Assembly: GCF_025499425.1 (NCBI RefSeq)
Contig: NZ_JAIMCB010000005.1
Span: 124,001 to 188,000, forward strand
Source: Acidiferrimicrobium sp. IK
GTDB lineage: Bacteria > Actinomycetota > Acidimicrobiia > Acidimicrobiales > Palsa-688
Direction: 5' to 3'
Length of the DNA: 64,000 bases
The translations under genes were made by a program, and so were the position numbers. Below, one piece after another: positions 1 to 7,618 of this stretch (position 1 is the first letter of the stretch; each line of letters begins with the position of its first letter). Below the pieces are notes generated by a model, which saw only the letters and a program-made list of their open reading frames with translations, was not told the DNA's origin and ran no database searches.

Positions 1-117
1 GAAGTGCATGAAGTCCATAGGCCCATTGCATCGGCCGCGTCTGTGACCGAGCAAAGGACTGTCTGTGAACTGGCTGAGATTTTCTGTGGCCGAGTACGCC
101 GGCGGCCGCCCAGACGC

Positions 118-1743
118 TTAGGGCTGCCCGTCGAGCGCGTCCCACGTCGGGATCAGGGTGCGAGCGGCCCGGGCCTCGTCCACCCGGCCCACCGGGGTGG
201 TGCGCGGCGCGGCCTTCCACGCCCCCTCCTCGTCGGCGGCGATGTCGATCAACGCGTCGGCCAAAGCCGCGAGGGTCTGGGGGCTCTCGGTCTCGGTCGG
301 CTCGATCATCAGCGCCTCGTCGACGATCAGGGGGAAGTAGACGGTCGGCGCGTGGAACCCTTCTTCGAGCAGCCGTTTGCCGACATCCAAAGCCCTGAGC
401 CCCTTGCCCTTCTTGAGTGAGGTGGTGGACGCCACGAACTCGTGCATGTTGGGCCGGTCGTAGGGCAGGTCGTAGGTGCCTCGCAGGGCGTGGCGCAACC
501 AGTTGGCGTTGAGGACCGCGCCCTCCGCGACCCGCCGCAGCCCGTCGCCGCCGTTGGCCAGGATGTAGGACCAGGCCCGGGCCAGGGCCAGGGAGTTGCC
601 GTGCCAGGTGTGGACCCGACCGATCGACTGCTCAGGCGTCCGCCACGTGAAGCTTCCGTCTTCCTCGCGCTGCGGCAACGGGCCGGGAAGGTACTCCGCC
701 AACCGCTGCGACACCGCCACCGGGCCGGCGCCGGGACCGCCGCCGCCGTGGGGCACCGCGAAGGTCTTGTGGAGGTTCATGTGCACGATGTCGAAGCCCA
801 TGTCGCCTGGTCGGGTCACCCCGAGGATGGCGTTGAGGTTGGCGCCGTCGTAGTAGAGCAGGCCGCCGACCTCGTGGACCGCGGCGGCGATCTCGGCGAT
901 GTCTTCCTCGAACAGGCCGAGGGTGTTGGGGTTGGTCAGCATGATGCCGGCCACGTCGGTGTCGAGGCGGGCCCGGAGGGCGTCGAGGTCGACCAGTCCT
1001 CGCTCGTCGGAGGGGACCGTGACCGTCTGGTACCCGCCGAGGGTCACCGACGCCGGGTTGGTGCCGTGAGCGGAGTCGGGGATGATCACCTTGGTCCTCG
1101 TCGAGCCCTGCGCCGCGTGGTAGGCCCGCATGAGCAGGAGGCCGGTCAGCTCCCCCGCCGCTCCAGCGGGAGGCTGCAGGGTGACCGCGTGCATCCCGGT
1201 GACCTCGCAGAGCGCGTCGGAGAGATCGCAGAGCAGCTCCATCCAGCCCTGCGTGCACGAGGCGGGGGCCGCAGGGTGGGCCCCGATGAGACCGGGCAGC
1301 GCGGCCGCGTCGTCGCACAGCTTCGGGTTGTACTTCATGGTGCAAGACCCGAGCGGGTAAGCCCCGAGGTCCACCGAGTACTGCCGGTGGGTGAGACGGG
1401 TGACGTGGGCCACCAGGTCCCGCTCCGACACTTCCGTCAAAGCCAGGGGTTCGGGTCGGAGGTGCCCGGCGGGGACCAGCTCCTCGGCGGACCATTCGGG
1501 GACCTGCGTGGTCCGGAACGAGTGGGCGTGACGGCCCGGGCTCGACATCTCGAAGATCGCCGGTTCGGCGTCGCGCCCGAGCAGGGGGACGCTGGTGGCC
1601 TTCCCGCCCGGCGCCGGGCGGTGCCCTTCGACGCCGGTGACGTCACCGAGGCTCGTTCCGTCCATCGAGTGGACCGACGTGTCCCCGGTCTCGGCGGTGC
1701 TGGTAGCGGCGGCGGTGTTGGTGCCGGTGGTGTTATCGCTCAT
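118..1743 (-). CDS. gcvPB: Glycine dehydrogenase (decarboxylating) subunit 2, P-protein C-terminal half
   Basis: This is one half of the split P-protein of the glycine cleavage system. With GcvPA it decarboxylates glycine and passes the aminomethyl group to the lipoyl arm of GcvH in the cytoplasm. The PLP lysine is visible as K326 in the motif NLHKTF, followed by the glycine-rich loop PHGGGGPG. The predicted protein is 541 aa, somewhat longer than usual because of a Ser/Thr/Gly-rich N-terminus of about 60 residues. The ATG at 1743 overlaps the gcvPA stop codon as ATGA, so translation is probably coupled. The 117 bases to the window edge hold no gene that I can support. Confidence 0.95.
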   Translation of the reverse strand: MSDNTTGTNTAAATSTAETGDTSVHSMDGTSLGDVTGVEGHRPAPGGKATSVPLLGRDAEPAIFEMSSPGRHAHSFRTTQVPEWSAEELVPAGHLRPEPLALTEVSERDLVAHVTRLTHRQYSVDLGAYPLGSCTMKYNPKLCDDAAALPGLIGAHPAAPASCTQGWMELLCDLSDALCEVTGMHAVTLQPPAGAAGELTGLLLMRAYHAAQGSTRTKVIIPDSAHGTNPASVTLGGYQTVTVPSDERGLVDLDALRARLDTDVAGIMLTNPNTLGLFEEDIAEIAAAVHEVGGLLYYDGANLNAILGVTRPGDMGFDIVHMNLHKTFAVPHGGGGPGAGPVAVSQRLAEYLPGPLPQREEDGSFTWRTPEQSIGRVHTWHGNSLALARAWSYILANGGDGLRRVAEGAVLNANWLRHALRGTYDLPYDRPNMHEFVASTTSLKKGKGLRALDVGKRLLEEGFHAPTVYFPLIVDEALMIEPTETESPQTLAALADALIDIAADEEGAWKAAPRTTPVGRVDEARAARTLIPTWDALDGQP

Positions 1744-3104
1744 CGGACGACCTTCTCCAGTGCTGCGGCGTACGCGTCGATCTCGGTCCTGGTCCTTCGC
1801 TCGGTGACCGCCACGAGGAGGCCCCGCTCCCCTGCCGGGTCGTCCGGGGCGACGGTCACCCCGTCTCGCAACCCCACCGGGACACCGGCGAGGAAGCCTT
1901 CCTCGGCCATCCTGTCGACGGCGACGGCAGGGTCGACGGGAAGCTTCACCGCGAACTCTCGGAGCACCGGGCCGCCGGTCAGCGGGGCAACGCCGGGGAT
2001 GGCCAGCACCGCCTCCCGGGCGTAGCGGGTGCCGCGGGCGCAGCGCAGCGCCAGCTCCCGGAGGCCGGCGGTCCCGAGCCACGCCAGCTGGATCATGGCG
2101 CCCACCGCGATGAGGGTCTGGTTGGTGCAGACGTTCGACGAGGCCTTCTCCCGGCGGATGTCCTGCTCGCGGGCCCGGAGAGTCGTGACGTAGGCGGGGC
2201 GGCCCTCGACGTCGACGGTGCGCCCGACGAGGCGACCGGGCAGCCGGCGGACCAGGTCCAGGCGGCAGGCGAACAGGCCCAGGTAAGGGCCTCCGAGCGA
2301 CAGTGGGGTCCCGAAGGGCTGGCCCTCGCCGAACGCGACGTCGGCGCCGTCGGCGCCGGGAGAGCGCAACAGGCCGGCCGCCACCGGGTCGAAGCCGCCG
2401 AGCAGGAGAGCCGCGTGGCGGTCGGCGGCGGCCCTGGCCGGGGCCAGGTCCTCGATCACGCCGAGGTAGTTGGGGTTGGCGACCACCACCGCGCCGGGGG
2501 TCTCGCCGTCGGGGGCGGAGTCCCAGTCGGTGACGCCGTCGCGCAGCGGGATTTCGACGATGCGGTGCCCGGTCCCGGCGGCCAGGGTGGCCAACGCGGC
2601 CCGCCAATGCGGGTGGACCCCGCCGCTCACCCACACGGTGGGACGGCGGGTCTCGGCGACCGCGAGGTTGACGGCTTCGACCAGGGCGCTGGCCCCGTCG
2701 TAGAGCGACGCGTTGGCCACCGCCAGTCCGGAGAGGCGGGCGACCATGGTCTGGTACTCGAACAGTGCCTGCAAGACGCCCTGCGCCACCTCGGGCTGGT
2801 AGGGCGTGTACGCGGTGACGAACTCGGTGCGCATCATCAGCCGTTTGGTCGCCGAGGGCACCTCGTGGTCGTAGGCGCCGGCTCCGGCGAAGCACACCAA
2901 GTCCGCACCGACGCGGTTGCGCTCGGAGTAGCGCTCCATCTCGGCGAGGACGTCGGGCTCGGACAGGCCGTCGGCCATGCCTAGACCGCCGGTCAGGCGT
3001 AGCGCAGCGGGGACGACATCGAACAGCTCATCGAGTGACGACAGGCCGATGTCGGCCAGCATGGCCGCGATCTCACTGTCGGTGTGGGGGACGTAGTGGC
3101 CCAC
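1740..3104 (-). CDS. gcvPA: Glycine dehydrogenase (decarboxylating) subunit 1, P-protein N-terminal half
   Basis: This 454-aa protein is the N-terminal subunit of the two-subunit P-protein. It forms the heterodimer with GcvPB that decarboxylates glycine. It begins MGHYVPHTDSEIAAML, the typical opening of this family, and has family-normal length. It lies two bases downstream of gcvT, and its stop overlaps the gcvPB start, so gcvT-gcvPA-gcvPB form a tight operon read toward the left edge. The split P-protein, rather than a single fused chain, is one of the two common forms in bacteria. The assignment is secure from full-length similarity to the family. Confidence 0.95.
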   Translation of the reverse strand: MGHYVPHTDSEIAAMLADIGLSSLDELFDVVPAALRLTGGLGMADGLSEPDVLAEMERYSERNRVGADLVCFAGAGAYDHEVPSATKRLMMRTEFVTAYTPYQPEVAQGVLQALFEYQTMVARLSGLAVANASLYDGASALVEAVNLAVAETRRPTVWVSGGVHPHWRAALATLAAGTGHRIVEIPLRDGVTDWDSAPDGETPGAVVVANPNYLGVIEDLAPARAAADRHAALLLGGFDPVAAGLLRSPGADGADVAFGEGQPFGTPLSLGGPYLGLFACRLDLVRRLPGRLVGRTVDVEGRPAYVTTLRAREQDIRREKASSNVCTNQTLIAVGAMIQLAWLGTAGLRELALRCARGTRYAREAVLAIPGVAPLTGGPVLREFAVKLPVDPAVAVDRMAEEGFLAGVPVGLRDGVTVAPDDPAGERGLLVAVTERRTRTEIDAYAAALEKVVR

Positions 3105-3106
3105 GA

Positions 3107-4192
3107 TCAGCCCTTCTGCTTGGCGACGAACGGGAGGGGGGTGACCCGGGCCGGCACTTTGCGGCCCCTCAGGTCGAGCTCGACGGCCTCGAGGCCGTCG
3201 AGCAGCTCGGACGGCAGCAGGGCCAGGGCGATGCCGTGGCCGAGGACCGGCGAGAAGTTGCCGCTTGTGACCTCGGCCACCGGTCTGCCTTCGACCAGTA
3301 CCGGGGTGCCGGTCCGGGGCGGCTGCCGGCCGTCGGTGGACAGGCCGATCAGGTGGCGGGGGACGCCGGCGGCGCGCTCCGCGTCGAGGGCGTCACGGCC
3401 CCGGAACCCTTGGGGTTTGGTCCAGGACACGACCCAGCCGAGCCCGGCCTGCAGCGGGGTGATACCAGGGCCCAGCTCGTGGCCGTGCAGCGGGAGAGCG
3501 GCCTCCAGCCGCAGCGTGTCCCGGGCGCCCAGGCCGGCGGGCCGGACGCCGGCGTCGAGGATCGCGTCCCACATCGAGCCGGCCACCTCCACGGGAACCG
3601 CCACCTCGATGCCGTCCTCCCCTGTGTAACCGGTGCCGGCGGCGACCGCCGGCCGACCGTCCCAGGTGAAGGGGGCGACCCGGAAGCGGGGCACGGCCGC
3701 GGCGTCGGGGGCGACGCTGCCCATCAGCCGGCGAGCGTCGGGGCCTTGCACCGCGATCACCGCCCGCTCGGCGGTCACGTCGGCACCGCCGAGCGCCTCG
3801 AGCACCCCCGCGGTGTTGGACGCGTTCGGCATGACATCGAAGCGCTCGTCGTCAACCCACCAGACGATGATGTCGTCGGTGACCGAGGCGTCGGCGGCGT
3901 CGAGCAGGTGGGTGTACTGAGCCCGTCCCAGCCCGATCCGCCCGAGGTCGTTGGTCAGCACCGACTGCAGGCGCTCGAGGGCGTCGGGGCCCTCCACCCG
4001 GACCGTCCCGAGGTGGCTGACGTCGAACGCCACCGCGCCGCGGCGGCAGGCCAGGTGCTCCGCGATCGTGCCCTCCGGGTAGGAGAGAGGCATCTCCCAA
4101 CCGCCAAAGGGGACCATCCTGGCCCCGAGGCGACGATGGGCCGCGTCTAGGGGGGAATGCCGGACAGCCGAATCGGGAATGGCGCTCACCAC
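3107..4192 (-). CDS. gcvT: Glycine cleavage T-protein (aminomethyltransferase)
   Basis: This 361-aa protein transfers the methylene group from the aminomethyl-lipoyl arm of GcvH to tetrahydrofolate, releasing ammonia. The N-terminal segment carrying RMVPFGGWEMP and FDVSHLG is typical of GcvT, and the length is normal. Two GTG codons are possible starts, 4192 and 4189. No Shine-Dalgarno sequence is seen, but a TACGCT -10 hexamer at 4202-4197 sits 7 nt before the second GTG, which suggests a leaderless mRNA starting at 4189. It is the first gene of the gcvT-gcvPA-gcvPB operon. The 87-bp upstream gap shows no glycine-riboswitch features. Confidence 0.95.
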   Translation of the reverse strand: MVSAIPDSAVRHSPLDAAHRRLGARMVPFGGWEMPLSYPEGTIAEHLACRRGAVAFDVSHLGTVRVEGPDALERLQSVLTNDLGRIGLGRAQYTHLLDAADASVTDDIIVWWVDDERFDVMPNASNTAGVLEALGGADVTAERAVIAVQGPDARRLMGSVAPDAAAVPRFRVAPFTWDGRPAVAAGTGYTGEDGIEVAVPVEVAGSMWDAILDAGVRPAGLGARDTLRLEAALPLHGHELGPGITPLQAGLGWVVSWTKPQGFRGRDALDAERAAGVPRHLIGLSTDGRQPPRTGTPVLVEGRPVAEVTSGNFSPVLGHGIALALLPSELLDGLEAVELDLRGRKVPARVTPLPFVAKQKG

Positions 4193-4196
4193 GACG

Positions 4197-4202
4197 AGCG
4201 TA
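4197..4202 (-). promoter_or_regulatory. Leaderless-type -10 element of gcvT
   Basis: On the minus strand TACGCT reads into GTGGTG after 4 nt, placing the second GTG (4189) 7 nt downstream. It matches the TANNNT pattern repeated across the window. No clear -35 is seen. Confidence 0.5.
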
Positions 4203-4279
4203 CCGGCGGGACCACCCCAACCCGCATCCGCGGGCCGGGGTCAACCGCGGCGCGAGCGCCGGTCAGGACGGGCAGGCTG

Positions 4280-4801
4280 TCAGCTTCCAGCGGCCTTGCG
4301 GACCGCGTCTTGATGGGCGGGCCCGGTCACCTCTTGGGCGCCGCGGAGGCTGGTGATGGCCGCCGCGACCTCGGAAACCAGCGGACGCATCGACACGATG
4401 TTGAGAACACCTTGACCGCCGCGCAGGAGGTCGACGATCTCCTCGCCGGAGTGGGCCAGCACCGTCCGGCCCTCGTCGATGACCAGATCGGCGCTGGCCA
4501 GGTCGTCGCCGCCGGCGCGCAGGCACTCGACCGCCCGCCTGGTCGACTGCAACGAGATCCCGGCGTCGAGCAGTCGCTTGATCACCTTGAGGGCCAGGAG
4601 ATCCTCGTAGCTGTAGCGCCGCTGGGAGCCGCTGCCCCGGGCCTCGCTGATCGACGGGCGCAGCAGGTCGGTACGGGCCCAGTAGTCGAGCTGCCGGTAG
4701 GTGATACCGACGATGCTGCAGACCTGAGGGCCTCGATAGCTGAGCTCGAGGTCCTCACCGGTGGCAGCGGTCCGGCTCATAGGTTTGCGGGCAACAGCCA
4801 C
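4280..4801 (-). CDS. MerR-family transcriptional regulator (Rv1830-like)
   Basis: This 173-aa protein has an N-terminal MerR-type winged helix (residues about 20-95, with VGITYRQLDYWARTDLLRPS and the wing region), then a C-terminal part of unknown ligand. It acts as a DNA-binding regulator; the target is unknown. I start it at GTG 4801 because GGAGG lies 7 nt upstream, although a TTG six codons earlier is in frame. It stands beside the DUF151 protein and a second MerR protein, the order found around Rv1828-Rv1830 in mycobacteria. Its position just upstream of gcvT makes control of glycine cleavage genes possible, but this is inference. Confidence 0.85.
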   Translation of the reverse strand: MAVARKPMSRTAATGEDLELSYRGPQVCSIVGITYRQLDYWARTDLLRPSISEARGSGSQRRYSYEDLLALKVIKRLLDAGISLQSTRRAVECLRAGGDDLASADLVIDEGRTVLAHSGEEIVDLLRGGQGVLNIVSMRPLVSEVAAAITSLRGAQEVTGPAHQDAVRKAAGS

Positions 4802-4901
4802 GATCCAGCCTCCAGGCAACCACAGCGGGGTAGTTACACCAGTGTGCGCGACAGCGGTCCAGCGCGCAAGGGCTGACCGGCGGCCGGCTCGCGAAACGCC
4901 C

Positions 4902-5402
4902 TCAGCGCTCGAAGTCCTCCGGTCGGATCCCTTCGATGAAGTCCTTGAACTGCGACATCAGATCGTCGGGGTCGCCCCCCTCGTCGGTCGCGTCGTCGTC
5001 GTGGAGGACGTAGCCCTCGGCGTCGACGAGCGCGTCCTCGGCGAAGATGGTCGCTGAGGCCCGCACCGCCAGGGCGACCGCGTCCGAGGGCCGGGCGGAC
5101 ACCGACACCTGCCGGCCGTTCAGGCGCAGGCGGACCTCGGCGTAAAACGTCCGCTCCCGCAGCTCGGTGATCACCACGCAGTCGACGGTCGCGCCCATCT
5201 CGTCGAGCATGTCCTTCATCAGATCGTGGGTCATCGGCCTGGGAGTGACCACGCCCTGGAGGGCGTAGGCGATGGCCTGCGCCTCCGAGCTACCGATGTA
5301 GATCGGCAGCGTCCGGTTGCCCTCGCCGGTCTCCTGCAGCAGCAGGATCGGGGTGTGTGACGGCAGCTCGACACGAACCGCGACGAGGTGCATCTCCACC
5401 AT
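4902..5402 (-). CDS. Bifunctional nuclease-family protein (DUF151, Rv1829-like)
   Basis: This 166-aa protein matches the DUF151/BFN family, whose founding plant member has DNase and RNase activity; the bacterial function is not settled. The domain fills residues 1 to about 130, with the characteristic ending ARPSDAVALAVR and an early LPIYIGSSEAQAIA segment. The C-terminal 35 residues are acidic and probably flexible. The gene lies between the two MerR genes in the conserved actinobacterial order. A TAACGT hexamer at 5414-5409 is 6 nt from the ATG, so a leaderless transcript is likely. An alternative ATG three codons in cannot be excluded. Confidence 0.88.
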   Translation of the reverse strand: MVEMHLVAVRVELPSHTPILLLQETGEGNRTLPIYIGSSEAQAIAYALQGVVTPRPMTHDLMKDMLDEMGATVDCVVITELRERTFYAEVRLRLNGRQVSVSARPSDAVALAVRASATIFAEDALVDAEGYVLHDDDATDEGGDPDDLMSQFKDFIEGIRPEDFER

Positions 5403-5408
5403 GGCTGA

Positions 5409-5414
5409 ACGTTA
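5409..5414 (-). promoter_or_regulatory. Leaderless-type -10 element of the DUF151 gene
   Basis: TAACGT on the minus strand is followed after 6 nt by ATG at 5402. No SD sequence lies between them. Confidence 0.5.
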
Positions 5415-5501
5415 CCCCCTGGCATGCCGTTCCACCTGCGGGCGACGTCAATGTGGCGAATGGTCCTCCGAAGCGGCGTGTCCCGACGGGGACCGCAGTG
5501 C

Positions 5502-6680
5502 TCAGCGGATCGACTTGAGGGCCCGGCGGACCAGGACCTCGCGCAGTTCGGCGCCCAGGGCGGCCAGCTCCTCGAGGGTATCGAGGGCCTGGCGGCGGGA
5601 TTGGGGGTTGCGCTGGTGGAGCAGCGGCATGATCACCTGCTCGAACAGGCTGGCCTCCCGCTCCGCGCTGGTCTTCCAGGCGCGAAGGTGGCGGGCCTCG
5701 ACCCCGTGCCGGGCGAAGGCCGCCGCCAGGCGGACGACGTCGCGCCCGTCCGCGTCGAAGTAGGCGGCCCCCCCGGAGCCAGACTGCGGTTGGAGCAACC
5801 CGAACCCCTGCAGTTCCTTGACCAACGCGAGCTCCACGCCGCCAGCGGCCGCCAGCTCGGCGGCGGTGTAGCTGTCCACCTCGTCGTCGCCGGGCGCGCT
5901 CGCCGACGGCGCCGGCCGAGCCGGGTTCGGTGCCGGCCCCCGGCGGGGGGTTTGGCGCGTCGCTCCCGCTGCGGGGCTGCCGGAGGACGCCTCGGCGCTC
6001 GTATCCGTAGGGGTCGGACCAGCCGGAGGGGTCGGACCAGCCGGAGGAGTGGAGCCGGCCGCCGGGGTGGAGCCGGCCGACTGAGCGGGCCCGGCTGACT
6101 GGGCGGAACCGACCGACGGGGCCGGGTCGGGAGTCGGGGCCGGGCCGGGAGTCGGGGCCGGGCTGGGAGTCGGGGGCGCCTTCCCGGCTGCGACCTGTCC
6201 CGGCGGGGAAGCTTCGGCCGGGGCCGCAGCGCGAGGTACACCCGACGCAGCCGGCACTTCGCTGGACAATTCGGCCGCGTCCGTCGCTATTCGCGCCGTC
6301 TCCCCTGGCGCGCTCGACGCCACCGGACGCGGGCGGGCGATGGCGGGCGCCTCCGCTCCCTCAGCGACGGGGGGGACAGACCCCGCCTCGGTCCCGGTCT
6401 CCCACGCCAGCTGCTCGCCTTCGCCGGAATCGGGACCGCCTTCGCTCAGGCGTCCCTTGATGACCTTCAGCGGGAGGAAGTTCTCGCGCTGCTGGCGCAG
6501 GATCCACCGCAGCCGCTCGACGTCGTGCTCGTAGAACTTTCGGTAACCCGACGGCGTGCGCTCCGGATCGACCAGCCCCTGGCTCTCCAAGAAGCGGATC
6601 TTCGAGATGGTGATGTCGGGGAACTCCTCGCGGAGGAGGGAGAGGACCTCGCCGATCGAGAGGTGGGAACGGGCCGGCAT
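5502..6680 (-). CDS. MerR-family regulator with long Pro/Ala-rich linker (Rv1828-like)
   Basis: The protein has 392 aa, against about 250 in the mycobacterial relative. Residues 1-75 form a MerR winged helix (SIGEVLSLL, then [20 protein letters not shown]). The conserved C-terminal half occupies about residues 240-392 ([13 protein letters not shown] and the [15 protein letters not shown] segment). Between them lies about 150 residues of Pro/Ala/Gly/Thr-rich low-complexity sequence built from short repeats, probably a disordered linker. It sits between the FHA gene and the DUF151 gene in the conserved order. A DNA-binding role is well supported; its targets are unknown. The ATG at 6680 follows an AGGTAG segment that may serve as a weak RBS. 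Confidence 0.88.
   Translation of the reverse strand: MPARSHLSIGEVLSLLREEFPDITISKIRFLESQGLVDPERTPSGYRKFYEHDVERLRWILRQQRENFLPLKVIKGRLSEGGPDSGEGEQLAWETGTEAGSVPPVAEGAEAPAIARPRPVASSAPGETARIATDAAELSSEVPAASGVPRAAAPAEASPPGQVAAGKAPPTPSPAPTPGPAPTPDPAPSVGSAQSAGPAQSAGSTPAAGSTPPAGPTPPAGPTPTDTSAEASSGSPAAGATRQTPRRGPAPNPARPAPSASAPGDDEVDSYTAAELAAAGGVELALVKELQGFGLLQPQSGSGGAAYFDADGRDVVRLAAAFARHGVEARHLRAWKTSAEREASLFEQVIMPLLHQRNPQSRRQALDTLEELAALGAELREVLVRRALKSIR
6123..6175. repeat. 18-bp tandem repeat inside the MerR linker
   Basis: On the plus strand the unit GGGAGTCGGGGCCGGGCC occurs about two and a half times with small changes. It encodes Ala-Pro-Thr-Pro-Gly-Pro type repeats on the minus strand and shows how the linker was lengthened. 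Confidence 0.6.
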
Positions 6681-6712
6681 CTACCTGTCCCGAGGGAGCC
6701 GGAGAGAGGCCG

Positions 6713-7207
6713 TCACTGGCCGTCCGCCTCGGAGAGGAAGACCAGCCGGAACTTCCCGATCTGTAGCTCGTCGCCGTGGTGGAGGGTGACCTCGTCCTCG
6801 ATGCGCTCGCGGTTGAGGTACGTGCCGTTCAGGGACGACACGTCGTGGAGGCGCAGCTCGTTGCCCCGGCGCACGATCTCGGCGTGGCGGCGTGACACCG
6901 TGACGTCGTCGAGGAACACGTCGCTGTCTGGATGACGGCCAAGGGTGGTCACCTCCGGGCCGAGCGCGAACCGGCTGCCGGCGTTGGGCCCGCGTTTGAC
7001 CACGAGCAGACCGGCGTCGAGGTCGTAGTCCCCGACCCCCACGGTGATCTCATGCTCCCCGACCTCGCCGGCCGACTCGATCGGCGTGAAGGTGATGGTC
7101 TCCGACACGTCCGTGCCGGCCACGTCGAGCGGGGCCCCGCACGAGGAACAGAAGTTGGAACCTGCGGGGTTGCGATGCCCGCACCGGTTGCAATACAGCG
7201 CCGCCAC
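6713..7207 (-). CDS. garA: FHA-domain protein with N-terminal zinc ribbon (GarA/OdhI-like)
   Basis: The 164-aa protein begins with a zinc ribbon (C6, C9, C20, C23 in CNRCG and CSSCG) and ends with a forkhead-associated phospho-threonine-binding domain (about residues 70-155, with LGRHPDSD, SRRHAEI and SLNGTYLN). Between them lies SETITFTP. This resembles, but is not identical to, the ETTS phosphorylation motif of GarA/OdhI, which inhibit 2-oxoglutarate metabolism in mycobacteria and corynebacteria. Position between gcvH and the MerR gene matches garA in M. tuberculosis. The start is GTG 7207, 11 bp after the gcvH stop, because the upstream extension overlaps gcvH. A role in 2-oxoglutarate control here is inference. 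Confidence 0.8.
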   Translation of the reverse strand: MAALYCNRCGHRNPAGSNFCSSCGAPLDVAGTDVSETITFTPIESAGEVGEHEITVGVGDYDLDAGLLVVKRGPNAGSRFALGPEVTTLGRHPDSDVFLDDVTVSRRHAEIVRRGNELRLHDVSSLNGTYLNRERIEDEVTLHHGDELQIGKFRLVFLSEADGQ

Positions 7208-7218
7208 AGCCGAGCTGC

Positions 7219-7599
7219 TCAGGCTTCGATGAGCTTGCGGTAGGCCTCTGCGTCGAGGAGCGACGAGTACACCGACTCGTCTTCGAGCTGCAAGATGCAG
7301 ATCCATCCCTCGCCGTAGGGGTCTTCGTTCAAGCGTTGCGGGGCGTCGTTGAGCTCGGTGTTGACCTCGACGACAGTGCCGGCCACGGGGGCGTACACAT
7401 CGGAGACGGACTTGGTGGATTCGACCTCGCTGAACGAGTCGCCGGACCCGACGGAGGCGCCGACCTCGGGCAGCTGGACAAAGACGACGTCACCGAGCGC
7501 GTCTTGGGCGTACTCGGTGATGCCGATGCGCAGCTTGCCGTCCTCTAGGCGAGCCCATTCGTGGTCCGAGGTGTAACGGAGATCCTCGGGGACGTTCAT
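7219..7599 (-). CDS. gcvH: Glycine cleavage system H protein
   Basis: This 126-aa lipoyl carrier shuttles the aminomethyl group between the P, T and L proteins. The lipoylation lysine is K63 in EVESTKSV, and the N-terminal RYTSDHEWAR is typical. Length is normal. It is separated from the gcvT-gcvPA-gcvPB operon by the MerR/DUF151/FHA block but stays in the same orientation. A TAGGGT hexamer at 7613-7608 is 8 nt before the ATG, so the transcript may be leaderless or nearly so. No gene for the L protein (lipoamide dehydrogenase) is in the window. Confidence 0.96.
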   Translation of the reverse strand: MNVPEDLRYTSDHEWARLEDGKLRIGITEYAQDALGDVVFVQLPEVGASVGSGDSFSEVESTKSVSDVYAPVAGTVVEVNTELNDAPQRLNEDPYGEGWICILQLEDESVYSSLLDAEAYRKLIEA

Positions 7600-7607
7600 G
7601 GCCCCGG

Positions 7608-7613
7608 ACCCTA
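7608..7613 (-). promoter_or_regulatory. Possible -10 element of gcvH
   Basis: TAGGGT on the minus strand, 8 nt before the gcvH ATG. It lies just beyond the 3' end of the upstream gene. Spacing is slightly longer than in the best cases. Confidence 0.35.
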
Positions 7614-7618
7614 CCGGA

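Noticed and set aside
442..2025. Long plus-strand open frame opposite gcvPB
   Set aside because: It is a high-G+C shadow of a clearly identified gene; its translation is His/Arg/Val-rich with no family features. Many similar frames across the window were dropped for the same reason.
4193..4279. Possible glycine riboswitch upstream of gcvT
   Set aside because: Only 87 bp separate the genes and no conserved aptamer segments were seen; a leaderless start explains the promoter.
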